Origin: JAXGVG01 sp040773965
GTDB lineage: Bacteria > Pseudomonadota > Alphaproteobacteria > UBA9219
Direction: 5' to 3'
Length of the DNA: 25,786 nucleotides
NCBI GenBank assembly: GCA_040773965.1
Contig: JAXGVG010000007.1
Location: 1 to 25,786, forward strand
The position numbers and the translations under genes are program-made. Of the stretch, positions 7,681-15,863 are shown piece after piece. Each line of letters opens with the position of its first letter. Position 1 is the first letter of the stretch. Below the pieces are notes generated by a model. The model made no database searches, was not told the DNA's origin, and was given only the letters and a program-made list of their open reading frames with translations.

Positions 7681-8243
7681 AGCTTGGCTTTAGGAATTTT
7701 TTCTATTGGCTGGGTTGGGATTTAATAAAATGGGCTATTGTTTTAATGCCTCCGCTTATTTTACCGGCATTGTTTATAGTTATCAGGGATTTCATTCCCT
7801 TCGAAAGTGCATCAGCGGCGGTGTTTGTCATCCTGATTATCGCTTCGATCTTCTTTGCTTTACTGAGTTCGATTCGTCTTACTCTGGTTACGCCATTGGC
7901 CGTTATCCGGTCCAAGCCTGTTCTTAAGGGAAGCTGGAATATGACGCGTGGAAAATGGTGGCGCATCTTTGGCAATTCGTGGATGATTTACCTGATTATC
8001 TTGGCCTATCAATTGGGCCTAAGCATTGCTTTATCGGTTCTTTCTTTCCCGGCAAGCAAAGTGTTAGGCTCCGTCTCCGTTCCGTTAATGAAATTGTTCT
8101 CGATTTTGATGTTGTACTTTTACGTGGGGCTTATGTTCTCTGTTCCTGTCTTGGTGGCTGCTTTTTTCTCTTGTGCGGTCTATCGCATGCTTCTTAAGGA
8201 GAAAGAGCAAACGGAGGCGGGGGCTATTGCCCCGCGGGGCTGA
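7677..8243 (+). CDS. Membrane protein, 188 aa; YciC/GDPDase-membrane-domain-like, maybe the C-terminal half of a split gene
   Basis: Begins at TTG 7677, with AAGGA about five bases upstream, overlapping the stop of the preceding gene. About four hydrophobic segments are visible. Between them lies a cytoplasmic-looking stretch, SIRLTLVTPLAVIRSKP, then GSWNMTRGKWWRIFGN. The W-x-x-TRG-x-x-WRI pattern is typical of the C-terminal half of the YciC/GDPDase membrane-domain group of uncharacterised integral membrane proteins. It ends four bases before the Rid gene that converges on it. The TTG start and family position suggest that the native gene may have begun at 7387 and suffered a one-base loss; a genuine coupled pair is also possible. 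Confidence 0.6.
   Translation: MKLGFRNFFYWLGWDLIKWAIVLMPPLILPALFIVIRDFIPFESASAAVFVILIIASIFFALLSSIRLTLVTPLAVIRSKPVLKGSWNMTRGKWWRIFGNSWMIYLIILAYQLGLSIALSVLSFPASKVLGSVSVPLMKLFSILMLYFYVGLMFSVPVLVAAFFSCAVYRMLLKEKEQTEAGAIAPRG
8217..8240 (-). terminator. GC-rich hairpin at the convergent gene ends
   Basis: A stem of seven G/C pairs with one bulged G encloses the loop TATT at 8217-8235. The same bases also form a 12-base perfect palindrome GCCCCGCGGGGC at 8229-8240. It lies about ten bases beyond the Rid stop on the minus strand, and the next minus-strand bases are pyrimidine-rich (CTCCGTTTGCTCTTTC). It may end the hpnBCDE-Rid transcript. It overlaps the last codons of the plus-strand membrane gene. 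There is no clean U tract, so confidence is low. Confidence 0.3.
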
Positions 8244-8247
8244 CCTC

Positions 8248-8640
8248 TCAGTCGTCAATCACGCAATCGGCTTCGACTTCAACGAGCCAGTCTTTCTTGA
8301 TAAAGCGGCTAACTTCGACAAAAGTGCACGCGGGGCGAATGTCGCCGAACATCTCGCCGTGAGCTTTGGCTGATTCTTCCCAGCGCGCCATATCGGTCAG
8401 CATGATCCGCGTGCGAACAATGTCCGTGACATTCGCGCCGGCTTCCTCGACGGCTTTGCGGATGATGTCGAGACAGCATTTTGTCTGGCCGTAAACGTCG
8501 CCCGGACAGGCTGTGCTGCCGTCGGCGGCGATGGGCGCCGTGCCGGCCACAGCAATCTTATTTCTAACGCGCACGGCGCGCGAGAAGCCGATAGGTTTTT
8601 CCAAAGGCGAACCGGAAGAAATGTTTTGACGCTTGGGCAT
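8248..8640 (-). CDS. Rid (YjgF/YER057c/UK114) family protein lacking the RidA arginine
   Basis: A 130-residue Rid-fold protein: an N-terminal region with FSRAVRVRNKIAVAGT, then the C-terminal block TFVEVSRF…LVEVEADCVIDD. Classical RidA deaminates 2-aminoacrylate-type enamines and needs Arg105. Here the matching position is Cys105 (IRPACTFVEV), so this is more likely an arginine-less Rid subgroup of unknown activity. It starts at ATG 8640 with GGGAG about eight bases upstream, 16 bases after the hpnE stop, so it appears to be the last gene of the hpnB-C-D-E operon. The fold is confident; no enzymatic role can be given. Confidence 0.88.
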   Translation of the reverse strand: MPKRQNISSGSPLEKPIGFSRAVRVRNKIAVAGTAPIAADGSTACPGDVYGQTKCCLDIIRKAVEEAGANVTDIVRTRIMLTDMARWEESAKAHGEMFGDIRPACTFVEVSRFIKKDWLVEVEADCVIDD

Positions 8641-8656
8641 TTGTTCGTCTCCCGTT

Positions 8657-9913
8657 TTACACCCACCTTAGCACAACCTGCGCAGCCTTAATGCCCGAGC
8701 GAATGGCGCTTTCGATGGTGCAGGGCAGGCCTGTGTTCGTCCAGTCGCCCGCCAACGCCAGATTTTTCCAGTCGATATACGCGCGTGGCCTAAGCGCGTT
8801 TTGTTGAGGCGTGGCGGCGATGGTTGCGCGTTTCTCGTGCACGACGCGCCATGGCGGAATGCGCTGGGGATCGAGGTCGTACAGCTTGGCGATGTTGCGC
8901 CACACGTACAGGGCCCACGTTTCCTGCTGTTGTTCTTCGTAACGTTCCGCTGCGCTGATGGTTACCGATACGACGCCAGGCTTGACAAAGATCCATTCCG
9001 CAAGGCCGCCGACAATGCCGGTAAATCCGGCGGGGTTTGGCGGCGCTTCCACGCGGTAATGCACGTTAATGATCGAGCGATAGTCCTCCGGCGTTGTAAG
9101 GCCGGGAACGAGGCCGCGCGCGACCCACGGCGGCACGGCCAGAATAACCCAGTCATGAGGCGCAATTTCAACAGGCGCTCCGCCGAAATCGAGACCTTTT
9201 ACAACAGTAGCGTCAGTGATGAGACGCCGCAACCGTTGGCCGAATTTCACTTCAGCGCCGTGCTGGCGCAGCGTGTTCAGACACGGCATGACATAACTTT
9301 CCGACATGCCGATTTTCGGCATCATGGGAATGCATGCCTTTCCTTCCGCGCCGGCGGTTTGCGCAAGAACGTTCCTTAGCAATTGGGCCGACGCGCTTTC
9401 CGGTTCGGTGTTGAGTATCGACACGGCCAAGGGTTCCCAGAGACGCCGGTAGATTGTCGCCCGGGTTTTAAAACGCGACGCGACGGTATCCTGAGTGCCC
9501 GCCGTCAGAAGACGAAGAGACGAAAAATAGTCTTTCGCTTTTGTTCCCGGCACGCGCCGCTTTCGATCGAAAATCCACCACGGCAGGCGGCCGCTGTTCA
9601 TCAATAAAGTCCATCGTTCGCCGGTCTCAAGGTCCATGAAAGGGAACAGGGGCGCGTTTGGCCCCGTCATGCTTTCGTTCGCGCGGGTCAGGAACAGATA
9701 ATCCTGGAGGGCCACGTTGCCTGACAAAACAAGATGGTTGCCGTTGTCGATGCGGCAGTCGAGTTCACGGTCGTAGTACGAGCGGCACCTGCCGCCCGCG
9801 TAAGGCGCAGCTTCATAAACGGTGACTTTTTCGCCCATAAGCGAAAGTTGCAGGGCTGCCGAAAGGCCCGCCATGCCTGCGCCCGCAATATGAATATGCC
9901 GCGTCTCCGTCAT
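8657..9913 (-). CDS. hpnE: HpnE, hydroxysqualene dehydroxylase (FAD-dependent)
   Basis: Catalyses the last step of the three-enzyme bacterial squalene route, reducing hydroxysqualene to squalene. A 418-residue amine-oxidase/phytoene-desaturase-like flavoprotein. The FAD-binding GxGxxG is at residues 11-16 (IHIAGAGMAGLSAA), with EAAPYAGGRCRS shortly after. The C-terminal FAD contact region ALAGDWTNTGLPCTIESAIRSG is clear, with the dinucleotide-side GDW motif. The ATG overlaps the hpnD stop (ATGA), so translation is probably coupled. It is followed by the Rid gene. Position directly after hpnC and hpnD makes HpnE more likely than a carotenoid desaturase. Confidence 0.94.
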   Translation of the reverse strand: MTETRHIHIAGAGMAGLSAALQLSLMGEKVTVYEAAPYAGGRCRSYYDRELDCRIDNGNHLVLSGNVALQDYLFLTRANESMTGPNAPLFPFMDLETGERWTLLMNSGRLPWWIFDRKRRVPGTKAKDYFSSLRLLTAGTQDTVASRFKTRATIYRRLWEPLAVSILNTEPESASAQLLRNVLAQTAGAEGKACIPMMPKIGMSESYVMPCLNTLRQHGAEVKFGQRLRRLITDATVVKGLDFGGAPVEIAPHDWVILAVPPWVARGLVPGLTTPEDYRSIINVHYRVEAPPNPAGFTGIVGGLAEWIFVKPGVVSVTISAAERYEEQQQETWALYVWRNIAKLYDLDPQRIPPWRVVHEKRATIAATPQQNALRPRAYIDWKNLALAGDWTNTGLPCTIESAIRSGIKAAQVVLRWV

Positions 9914-10773
9914 GAAACTTTACCTATCGCGCCACGCAGCATCAAACCGGCTTTCTTCCATCGCGGCAACGTTACCCGCTTGAATGGGTCGCGCCAGTCG
10001 TTTTCCAAAAGACGTTTATAGATTTCGCCGTAATACGCGCGCATGATGTGCGGCGGGCGCATGGCCGCGCGTGCGCACAGGCGCATGGCGGCGTCGGCTT
10101 CGGCAAAGTGTTTCCCCGCAACGGCGGCCAAATCGCGGCAAACAAACTTTAGGTGCGGATGGCGCAAAACCTTATCCGGATCCCGCGAAGCGATGCGATG
10201 TTTGTCCAGAAGCTCTTCGGGAAGGTAGAGCCGTTTGCGTTCGGCATCTTCGGCCAGATCGCGGAGAATGTTCGTTAGCTGAAACGCGCGCCCCAGATGA
10301 TAGGCCACACGTTCGCCTTTTGTTGAAGGTTCGCCAAAAATACGGACCGAAACGCGGCCTACGGCGCTGGCAACATGGTCGCAATAGGTGTCTAAAATAT
10401 TCATCTTTGGGGCGCAGATGGGTTCTTCGGCGTCCATGGCCATGCCGTCGATGATGGCCTGAAAATCCCGTTCAATAAGGCCGAAAAGGCGAATGGCCGG
10501 AAAGAGAACTTCGGTGATGCCATCGTCGGTTAAATTGTCCGCAAACAAGGCATGAATGCGTTCCCGCCATTCCTGCAACCCTTTGCGGCGAAGAGCGAGC
10601 GTCGCGCCGTCGTCGGCAATGTCGTCTACCTCGCGGCAGAAGGCATACAGGCCGAACATCGCCTCGCGCCGCGCCTTCGGTAAAACAATCATTCCGGCTG
10701 TGAAAGAACTGCGCGACGCCTTCACGCGCGCACGAACGTTTTTAAGGGCCTTCTGATATTGGGCATTATTCAT
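9910..10773 (-). CDS. hpnD: HpnD, presqualene diphosphate synthase
   Basis: Condenses two farnesyl diphosphates to presqualene diphosphate. From ATG 10773 the protein has 287 residues. The first aspartate-rich motif is D50-D-I-A-D54 (CREVDDIADD) and the second is RDLAEDAERKRLYLP, at about residues 171-185; both bind diphosphate through magnesium. I prefer ATG 10773, which overlaps the hpnC stop as TGATG, over a GTG three codons upstream at 10782. Its stop overlaps the hpnE start (ATGA). Phytoene synthases share these motifs, but the adjacent hpnC and hpnE point to squalene. Confidence 0.94.
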   Translation of the reverse strand: MNNAQYQKALKNVRARVKASRSSFTAGMIVLPKARREAMFGLYAFCREVDDIADDGATLALRRKGLQEWRERIHALFADNLTDDGITEVLFPAIRLFGLIERDFQAIIDGMAMDAEEPICAPKMNILDTYCDHVASAVGRVSVRIFGEPSTKGERVAYHLGRAFQLTNILRDLAEDAERKRLYLPEELLDKHRIASRDPDKVLRHPHLKFVCRDLAAVAGKHFAEADAAMRLCARAAMRPPHIMRAYYGEIYKRLLENDWRDPFKRVTLPRWKKAGLMLRGAIGKVS

Positions 10774-11612
10774 CAGAACCACGCGCGGAAAATACCTGTC
10801 AAAGCGGCTGCCGCAAGAGATGGCTTGCTCAACTTGACATTATCGCACAGGGGATCGCGCCGTCGCAGCAGTTTGACAAGACGTTCGGCGATAACGCAAA
10901 TCACGGACACCTCCATCTTCAGGCGCGTATCGGTCACAACAGGCGGAAAGCCCCGGGCAACCGAAAGAAGCTGTTCCGTCTTGTCCAGCATTTCCTGCAA
11001 GGCAGCCGTCAGGCCGGGTGTCGATTTCGACTGCGCCAGTTCCGCCGGATCGCTCCTGTGAGCCTTCAGTATGTTCAGAGGAACATAGACGCGATCCAGT
11101 TCCCGATAATCGCAGGCGCAATCCTGGATGTGGTTGATGACCTGAAGCGCGGAGCAAAGCGCATCGTTTGCGGGCCACGTGTTTTCACCAATGCCGTGCA
11201 ACGCCAGCACATGACGTCCCACGGGCGACGCTGAAAAGCGGCAATAATCCATAAGATCGTCCCAGTCGCGGTAACGCAATTGCGAGGCGTCGCGCTTGAA
11301 CGCCGTCAAAAGGTCGAGGCTGTGCTGAGGCGTGACGCCGGTCGCTTTCAAGCTGTTGCGCAAGGGGACGACGCCGGGAACATCGAGAATTTTATCGTCC
11401 ACAAGCGCGGCCCCAAAACAATCGAGACGCAGCACTTTATCTTTGGCGCTCAACAGAGGGTTGTCGCTGATATCGTCCGCGGCGCGCGCGAAAAGGTAAA
11501 AAGCGTGAACGTGCGGGCGCAAGTCGGGCCGGATCAGGATCGAGCCGACGGGGAAATTCTCCGTTTCCGCGTTTTTTCCGCTCGGCGTTTCGATTTTTTC
11601 GGATTCGGTCAT
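10773..11612 (-). CDS. hpnC: HpnC, hydroxysqualene synthase
   Basis: Converts presqualene diphosphate to hydroxysqualene. 279 residues from ATG 11612, whose first bases overlap the hpnB stop (ATGA). The open frame continues upstream to 12059, but that part is an artefact over hpnB. The first aspartate motif is D46-D-I-S-D50 (RAADDISDN). The second is altered to QDCACDYRELDRVYVP, as expected for HpnC-type proteins that differ from HpnD. SASPVGRHVLALHG and NHIQDCACDY match the squalene/phytoene synthase signature regions. It overlaps hpnD by one base (TGATG). The pair of paralogues in tandem is the usual HpnC-HpnD arrangement. Confidence 0.93.
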   Translation of the reverse strand: MTESEKIETPSGKNAETENFPVGSILIRPDLRPHVHAFYLFARAADDISDNPLLSAKDKVLRLDCFGAALVDDKILDVPGVVPLRNSLKATGVTPQHSLDLLTAFKRDASQLRYRDWDDLMDYCRFSASPVGRHVLALHGIGENTWPANDALCSALQVINHIQDCACDYRELDRVYVPLNILKAHRSDPAELAQSKSTPGLTAALQEMLDKTEQLLSVARGFPPVVTDTRLKMEVSVICVIAERLVKLLRRRDPLCDNVKLSKPSLAAAALTGIFRAWF

Positions 11613-12766
11613 GACGCTTGCGATCGTCCTTTCCATTGTCCGCCTTTGCCCCGGCTGTATTGCCATGCCGATAGGATGGTCGCGAGAATGTATATCAGGG
11701 CTGCCGCAGGAAGGGTCAAGGCCCAAATCCATGAAATTCCATAAAAATGCACCACAGGAATGTAGATGAGGATCATAATCAGCAAGGCGGCATAGGCGAC
11801 AAGAGAGTCGAACGCGTTGGCAAAAAGAGGGATTGCCACCGGAGCGAAAAAGAGCAAACAGAGTCCCGCAACGGTCCCGAAAAGCAGCGCATAGGAATGA
11901 CGCAATTGCGTAAAAGCCGTGCGGGCGATCATGCGCATGACAGAGTTGATCGAAGGGTAAGGCCGCAGGCTGTGAACGTCGCGCGCGAGGGTCAGGCGAA
12001 TGCGCCCGGGCGCGCCATAATTTCCCGCGTTGTCCTTGATGACGCGAGCGAGCGAGCAATCGTCGATCAAAGCCCCTTTGATCCGCGCCAATCCGCCGAT
12101 GTTGGCAAGGGCTTTTTTATTTACGAGCATAACGCCGCCTGCCGCCGCCGCCACGCGCGACGAAGGCTTGTTGGCAAGCCGGAAGGGATAAAGCATCGCA
12201 AAAAAGAACACGAAAGCGGGGATCAATAGCTTTTCGGAAAACGTTTTGACGTTCAGCCTTACCATCAACGAGTTCAGATCGAGATTGTCGGCCATCGAAC
12301 GCGCGACAAGCCGGCGCAGGGAATGAGACGGATGGGCTATGTCGGCGTCGGTGAAAAGGATATAGTCGCTAGCGCTTTGACGGACACCGGCCTGCATAGC
12401 CGCAACCTTGCCGGTCCAGCCTTCCGGAAGATCGGGGGCTTCGATGACCGTCAGGCGTTCAGCGCTTCCTTTTTCATTTGCCAACCGCCGCGCAACGCTG
12501 CCGGTGCCGTCGGCGCTGTGGTCGTCGATCAGCAGAAGACGCCATTCACCCGGATAGTTTTGCGCCAGAAGGGATGGCAGGGAAAGCGGCAATGCGTCCG
12601 CTTCGTTTCGCGCGGGGACGACAATATCGACGCTCGGCCAGCGATCCGGTTCGGCCGCAGGCGAATCCACAAGCGGCTTCCAGAAAAGTCCGCGCAAGAA
12701 GGCTAAATAAAGCCAGCCCAAAAGGGCGAGCGAAGCAAGGATGAGATCGGGCGTAAAAAGGGACAT
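11609..12766 (-). CDS. hpnB: HpnB, hopanoid-associated family 2 glycosyltransferase
   Basis: A 385-residue membrane-anchored GT-A glycosyltransferase. An N-terminal membrane segment (ILASLALLGWLYLAFL) is followed by the catalytic domain. DIVVPARNEADALP begins the nucleotide-sugar fold, LLIDDHSADGT follows, and FTDADIAH carries the metal-binding DxD. GALIDDCSLARVIKD fits the acceptor/base region. Three or so membrane segments lie in the last 120 residues. It is placed at the head of hpnBCDE, where HpnB proteins are commonly found, although its exact hopanoid substrate is not settled. Its stop overlaps the hpnC start (ATGA). 45 bases separate it from the large GT39-like gene upstream on the same strand. 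Confidence 0.88.
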   Translation of the reverse strand: MSLFTPDLILASLALLGWLYLAFLRGLFWKPLVDSPAAEPDRWPSVDIVVPARNEADALPLSLPSLLAQNYPGEWRLLLIDDHSADGTGSVARRLANEKGSAERLTVIEAPDLPEGWTGKVAAMQAGVRQSASDYILFTDADIAHPSHSLRRLVARSMADNLDLNSLMVRLNVKTFSEKLLIPAFVFFFAMLYPFRLANKPSSRVAAAAGGVMLVNKKALANIGGLARIKGALIDDCSLARVIKDNAGNYGAPGRIRLTLARDVHSLRPYPSINSVMRMIARTAFTQLRHSYALLFGTVAGLCLLFFAPVAIPLFANAFDSLVAYAALLIMILIYIPVVHFYGISWIWALTLPAAALIYILATILSAWQYSRGKGGQWKGRSQAS

Positions 12767-12811
12767 GTCGCTTAATTGTTAGCACTGTTTTGGCGGGACG
12801 GGAATCCATCC

Positions 12812-14668
12812 CTATTTTGTCTCCGATTCCCTCATCGGGCGGCCTTTCAAAAGGTCATTTAAAGCTTGATTTAGCTCGGGACTTGAAGGATCGGCGGCAA
12901 GACCGCTTTTGACTGCCGCAAGGGCTTTTTCGCGCTGTCCCATCCGATCTTCGACAAGTGCTAAAGCAAAATAAAACAAAGAGTTCCATGGGGTTTGTAA
13001 TGTCGCTTGTTCAAAGGCTATCCGGGCTACGCCCAAATCGCCCGCCGATGCGGCCAGGCGCCCGTAATGATATTGGACCGAGCCGTCTTCAGGATGGCAG
13101 TCGAGGGCAAGCTTCATAAGCCGCTCGGCTTCGCTCCGGCGTCCCAGTCGTTCAGCCGAAAAAGAAGCCTTGATAAGGGCGTCGGGGCCGACGCTGTGAG
13201 GGGAAAGCGCCAAACCCTTTTGCAACGTGCGAATAGCCTCTTCGTCTTTTCCTGCTTCCGCTTGAAGGCTGGCCAGCAAACCCCAATTGTGCGCATCCGT
13301 GGAAGCGCTTCGGTTCACAAGGCTTAGCCCCATCCAAAGGAAAAGGGCGGCAAACGCGATGCCTGCGGACATGCGGGCCCAGCGTTTTTCATGGACGATG
13401 CCGGCGAAAGAGGAAAAGGAAGCTCCGGCAAGCGGCAACAAAAAGACGACAACCGGCAAGCGGTAACGGTCGGTGACATAAAACAGAATGACCGATAACA
13501 TGTAGGTGAGGGCGAAATAGACCAGCCATCGCGTCCTTTGTTCTTTTTTCTTCCAGCGAACAACGGCGGTGAAGGCGGCAAGCACGGAAAGCACGCTGAA
13601 ACTGATCAGGGGCCATGAGAGAAGCGTATCGAAATTACGCGCGATGAAGTTGATATCGTAGTTGTCCGGGTGTTCGCCGTTGTCCCAGAACAGCCAGACC
13701 TTGTTTATGAAAAGGATTAGCGCCTGATCCGGGTTATGGATCAGATAATCCGTCCCCTTTTTGAACCAGTAACGGGAAACTTCGGAAGGAAGAAGTTTGC
13801 GGCCTTCGGCGGCTTGGGCGGCAAGAGCCGTGTCCCTTTCTTCGCCTTTCGACGGATCGGACGAAATACCGGGCGGGTAAATGTTCGCGCCGTTCGATCC
13901 GGGCGAATTGCCGACATAAAAATTGAATCCGCCGTTGCTGTTGACCGGAACGAAATCGTGGCTGACCCAAGCGTTGTGAAGCGTTGCGGGAAGAATCGTC
14001 AAAGCTGTGGCAGACAGAAAAAGAAGGCAGCCTTTGAGGGCCTTTTTGCTTTCTCGAGCCCCGGCGAGAATCAGAAAGGGGATGCCCAATAAAAGAAAAT
14101 TGCTTCGCGCAAGCGAAGCGATTCCAAGCCATAAACCGCTTATAAAAAAGGCTTTCAGTTTTTGTTTTTCAAGCGTTTGGAAAGAGCTTATGAGAAAAAG
14201 AGTTAGGAGAAAAAGCGCCAATGATTCTTTCGTGACCGGCGCGGCGTGAAATATGAAGGGTCCGTAGAATACGGCCAGAAAACCGGTCAAGATACCGGCG
14301 CCGGGGCCGAAAGAGCGAAAAGCAAAACAACTCAACAAGGCGCAAGTGGCGGAGTCCAGCAAGGTATTGAAAAGAGACGCCAGAAAAAAGGAATGACCGA
14401 AAACCCCGTAAAGAACGGCCAAAACATAGGGATATAGAGGCGATTGATAAAACGCTTTTCCGTGCAGCCACGCGCCGTTGAGGATGTTTTGAGCCCATTT
14501 GTCATAGGCCTGTGCGTCGAGAAGGGGCAAATCGCCATAGGGCGTCGTATGCCATTGTCCTATGAAAACAAGACGAACGGCCATGGCGGCCATGAAGACG
14601 ATGATGGCCAGACTCTTGTCTTGCCGCCAGCGATCCTGAAGATTCTTTATGATGGAATCCCTGTCCAT
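12812..14668 (-). CDS. GT39/PMT-like membrane glycosyltransferase with C-terminal TPR repeats
   Basis: A 618-residue protein. The N-terminal two thirds carry about ten hydrophobic segments. The first loop contains LLDAQAYDKWAQNIL then GKAFYQSPLYPYVLAVLYG, the acidic and QSPLYP pattern of ArnT/PMT-type (GT39/GT83) lipid-linked sugar transferases. From about residue 440 the protein is soluble and helical with at least three TPR-like units (AIRTLQKGLALSPHSVG, AERLMKLALDCHPEDGSV, ALAAVKSGLAADPSSPEL). Such proteins move a sugar from a polyprenyl-phosphate carrier to a protein or lipid outside the membrane. The donor and acceptor here are unknown. It points toward hpnB with a 45-base gap, so co-transcription is possible, and is divergent from fliQ. 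Confidence 0.78.
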   Translation of the reverse strand: MDRDSIIKNLQDRWRQDKSLAIIVFMAAMAVRLVFIGQWHTTPYGDLPLLDAQAYDKWAQNILNGAWLHGKAFYQSPLYPYVLAVLYGVFGHSFFLASLFNTLLDSATCALLSCFAFRSFGPGAGILTGFLAVFYGPFIFHAAPVTKESLALFLLTLFLISSFQTLEKQKLKAFFISGLWLGIASLARSNFLLLGIPFLILAGARESKKALKGCLLFLSATALTILPATLHNAWVSHDFVPVNSNGGFNFYVGNSPGSNGANIYPPGISSDPSKGEERDTALAAQAAEGRKLLPSEVSRYWFKKGTDYLIHNPDQALILFINKVWLFWDNGEHPDNYDINFIARNFDTLLSWPLISFSVLSVLAAFTAVVRWKKKEQRTRWLVYFALTYMLSVILFYVTDRYRLPVVVFLLPLAGASFSSFAGIVHEKRWARMSAGIAFAALFLWMGLSLVNRSASTDAHNWGLLASLQAEAGKDEEAIRTLQKGLALSPHSVGPDALIKASFSAERLGRRSEAERLMKLALDCHPEDGSVQYHYGRLAASAGDLGVARIAFEQATLQTPWNSLFYFALALVEDRMGQREKALAAVKSGLAADPSSPELNQALNDLLKGRPMRESETK

Positions 14669-14800
14669 TCAGCGCTTTTATCAGTTCCGGCGCGGTCCAA
14701 CAATCAGCTTCAAAGACGTTCAGAAGGCTGAAGACAGGAATCGGAAAACGGGTTAGACTAAATTCCCGGACGCCCCTTCCTGCGTGAAATTTGTCCTGCC

Positions 14801-15076
14801 ATGAACGAAGCCGAAGTCATTGAAATCTGCCGCGAAGCCATCCTTGTCATGCTCAAGGTCGTTGGGCCTGTCTTGCTGGCTGGACTGACGGTCGGTATCC
14901 TTGTTTCTCTTATACAAGCCGTTACCCAGATTCAGGAAATGACCCTTACGTTCATTCCGAAAATGCTTGTGGTTTTTCTTCTTACACTCTGGCTCTTGCC
15001 TTTCATGATGACGACACTGGGCGGGTTTGCCCGATCACTCTCGGAACGGATCGTCGAAATAGGCAGCAGCGGATAG
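14801..15076 (+). CDS. fliQ: FliQ, flagellar export gate subunit
   Basis: A 91-residue protein with two membrane helices (about residues 15-40 and 50-72). The family sequence is clear: NEAEVIEICREAI at the start, then LVSLIQAVTQIQEMTLTFIPKM in the loop between helices. FliQ surrounds FliP and FliR in the flagellar type III secretion gate in the inner membrane. fliP is not adjacent. The gene starts a plus-strand run of fliQ, fliR and flhB, with seven bases before fliR. The 132 bases upstream separate it from the divergent GT39-like gene and must hold the promoter, but I see no convincing hexamers there. Confidence 0.96.
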   Translation: MNEAEVIEICREAILVMLKVVGPVLLAGLTVGILVSLIQAVTQIQEMTLTFIPKMLVVFLLTLWLLPFMMTTLGGFARSLSERIVEIGSSG

Positions 15077-15083
15077 GCCGCTT

Positions 15084-15857
15084 ATGACAACCTATTCCCT
15101 TGCGGAAGCGCTGTCGGGACATATCTTCCCCTTTTTGCTCGTTTTTACGAGGCTTGGCGCAGGATTCATGCTGTTTCCCGGGCTTGGAGAATCGTTTGTG
15201 CCGGTGCGTGTGCGGCTTTTGTTCGCCCTTCTGTTCAGTTTTCTGATGTTTCCGGTGCTTATGCACGTCTTGCCCGCTATGCCGGAGCAGATAGCGGATC
15301 TGTCGCGCTTGATCGCCAAGGAAGCTTTGGTCGGCTTGTTTTTTGGGCTTTTATTGCGGCTGCTTGTGGGAACGATAGAAACGACGGGATCGATCGTAGC
15401 GGTGCAAGTCGGTTTGTCCAACGCGATGATTCTCAACCCGGCGATGGCTAAACAAAGCGCCTTACCCAGCGCTTTTTTGGGCATGGCGGGCGTTACCTTG
15501 ATTTTTCTGACGGGGCTCGATCATTTGCTCATACGGGGCTTGATCGACACCTATAAAATATTTCCCGCGAAGGATCAGCCTCCTACGGGCGATATGCTTG
15601 AGGTTTATGCGCAGCTTGTCGCCACGACCTTTACGGTGGGCGTCCAGATTGCCGCGCCCTTTATCGTAGTGGGACTGATGCTTTTCGTCGTCCTTGGGAT
15701 CATGCAAAAGCTTATTCAACAGGTGCAACTGTTTCTGGTTCTTCTGCCCTTACAGATATGGGGAGGCCTGTTTTTGTTCGCATCCACCGTTAACATTATG
15801 ATGCTCGTCTGGTTGCGCCATTTTGACGAGTCCGTTGGCCGTATCTTTGCCTGGTGA
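15084..15857 (+). CDS. fliR: FliR, flagellar export gate subunit
   Basis: A 257-residue protein with about six membrane segments and the FliR family features: an N-terminal FLLVFTRLGAGFMLFPGLGE, EALVGLFFGLLLRL near residue 80, and VQVGLSNAMILNPAM in the middle. It forms the export gate with FliP and FliQ. It starts seven bases after fliQ and ends six bases before flhB, so the three are almost certainly one transcript. The length is normal and nothing is unusual in the sequence. Confidence 0.96.
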   Translation: MTTYSLAEALSGHIFPFLLVFTRLGAGFMLFPGLGESFVPVRVRLLFALLFSFLMFPVLMHVLPAMPEQIADLSRLIAKEALVGLFFGLLLRLLVGTIETTGSIVAVQVGLSNAMILNPAMAKQSALPSAFLGMAGVTLIFLTGLDHLLIRGLIDTYKIFPAKDQPPTGDMLEVYAQLVATTFTVGVQIAAPFIVVGLMLFVVLGIMQKLIQQVQLFLVLLPLQIWGGLFLFASTVNIMMLVWLRHFDESVGRIFAW

Positions 15858-15863
15858 TCCGTT

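Noticed and set aside
11613..12059. Upstream extension of the hpnC open frame
   Set aside because: It overlaps the glycosyltransferase domain of hpnB in another frame, and the ATGA overlap at 11612 gives a natural start.
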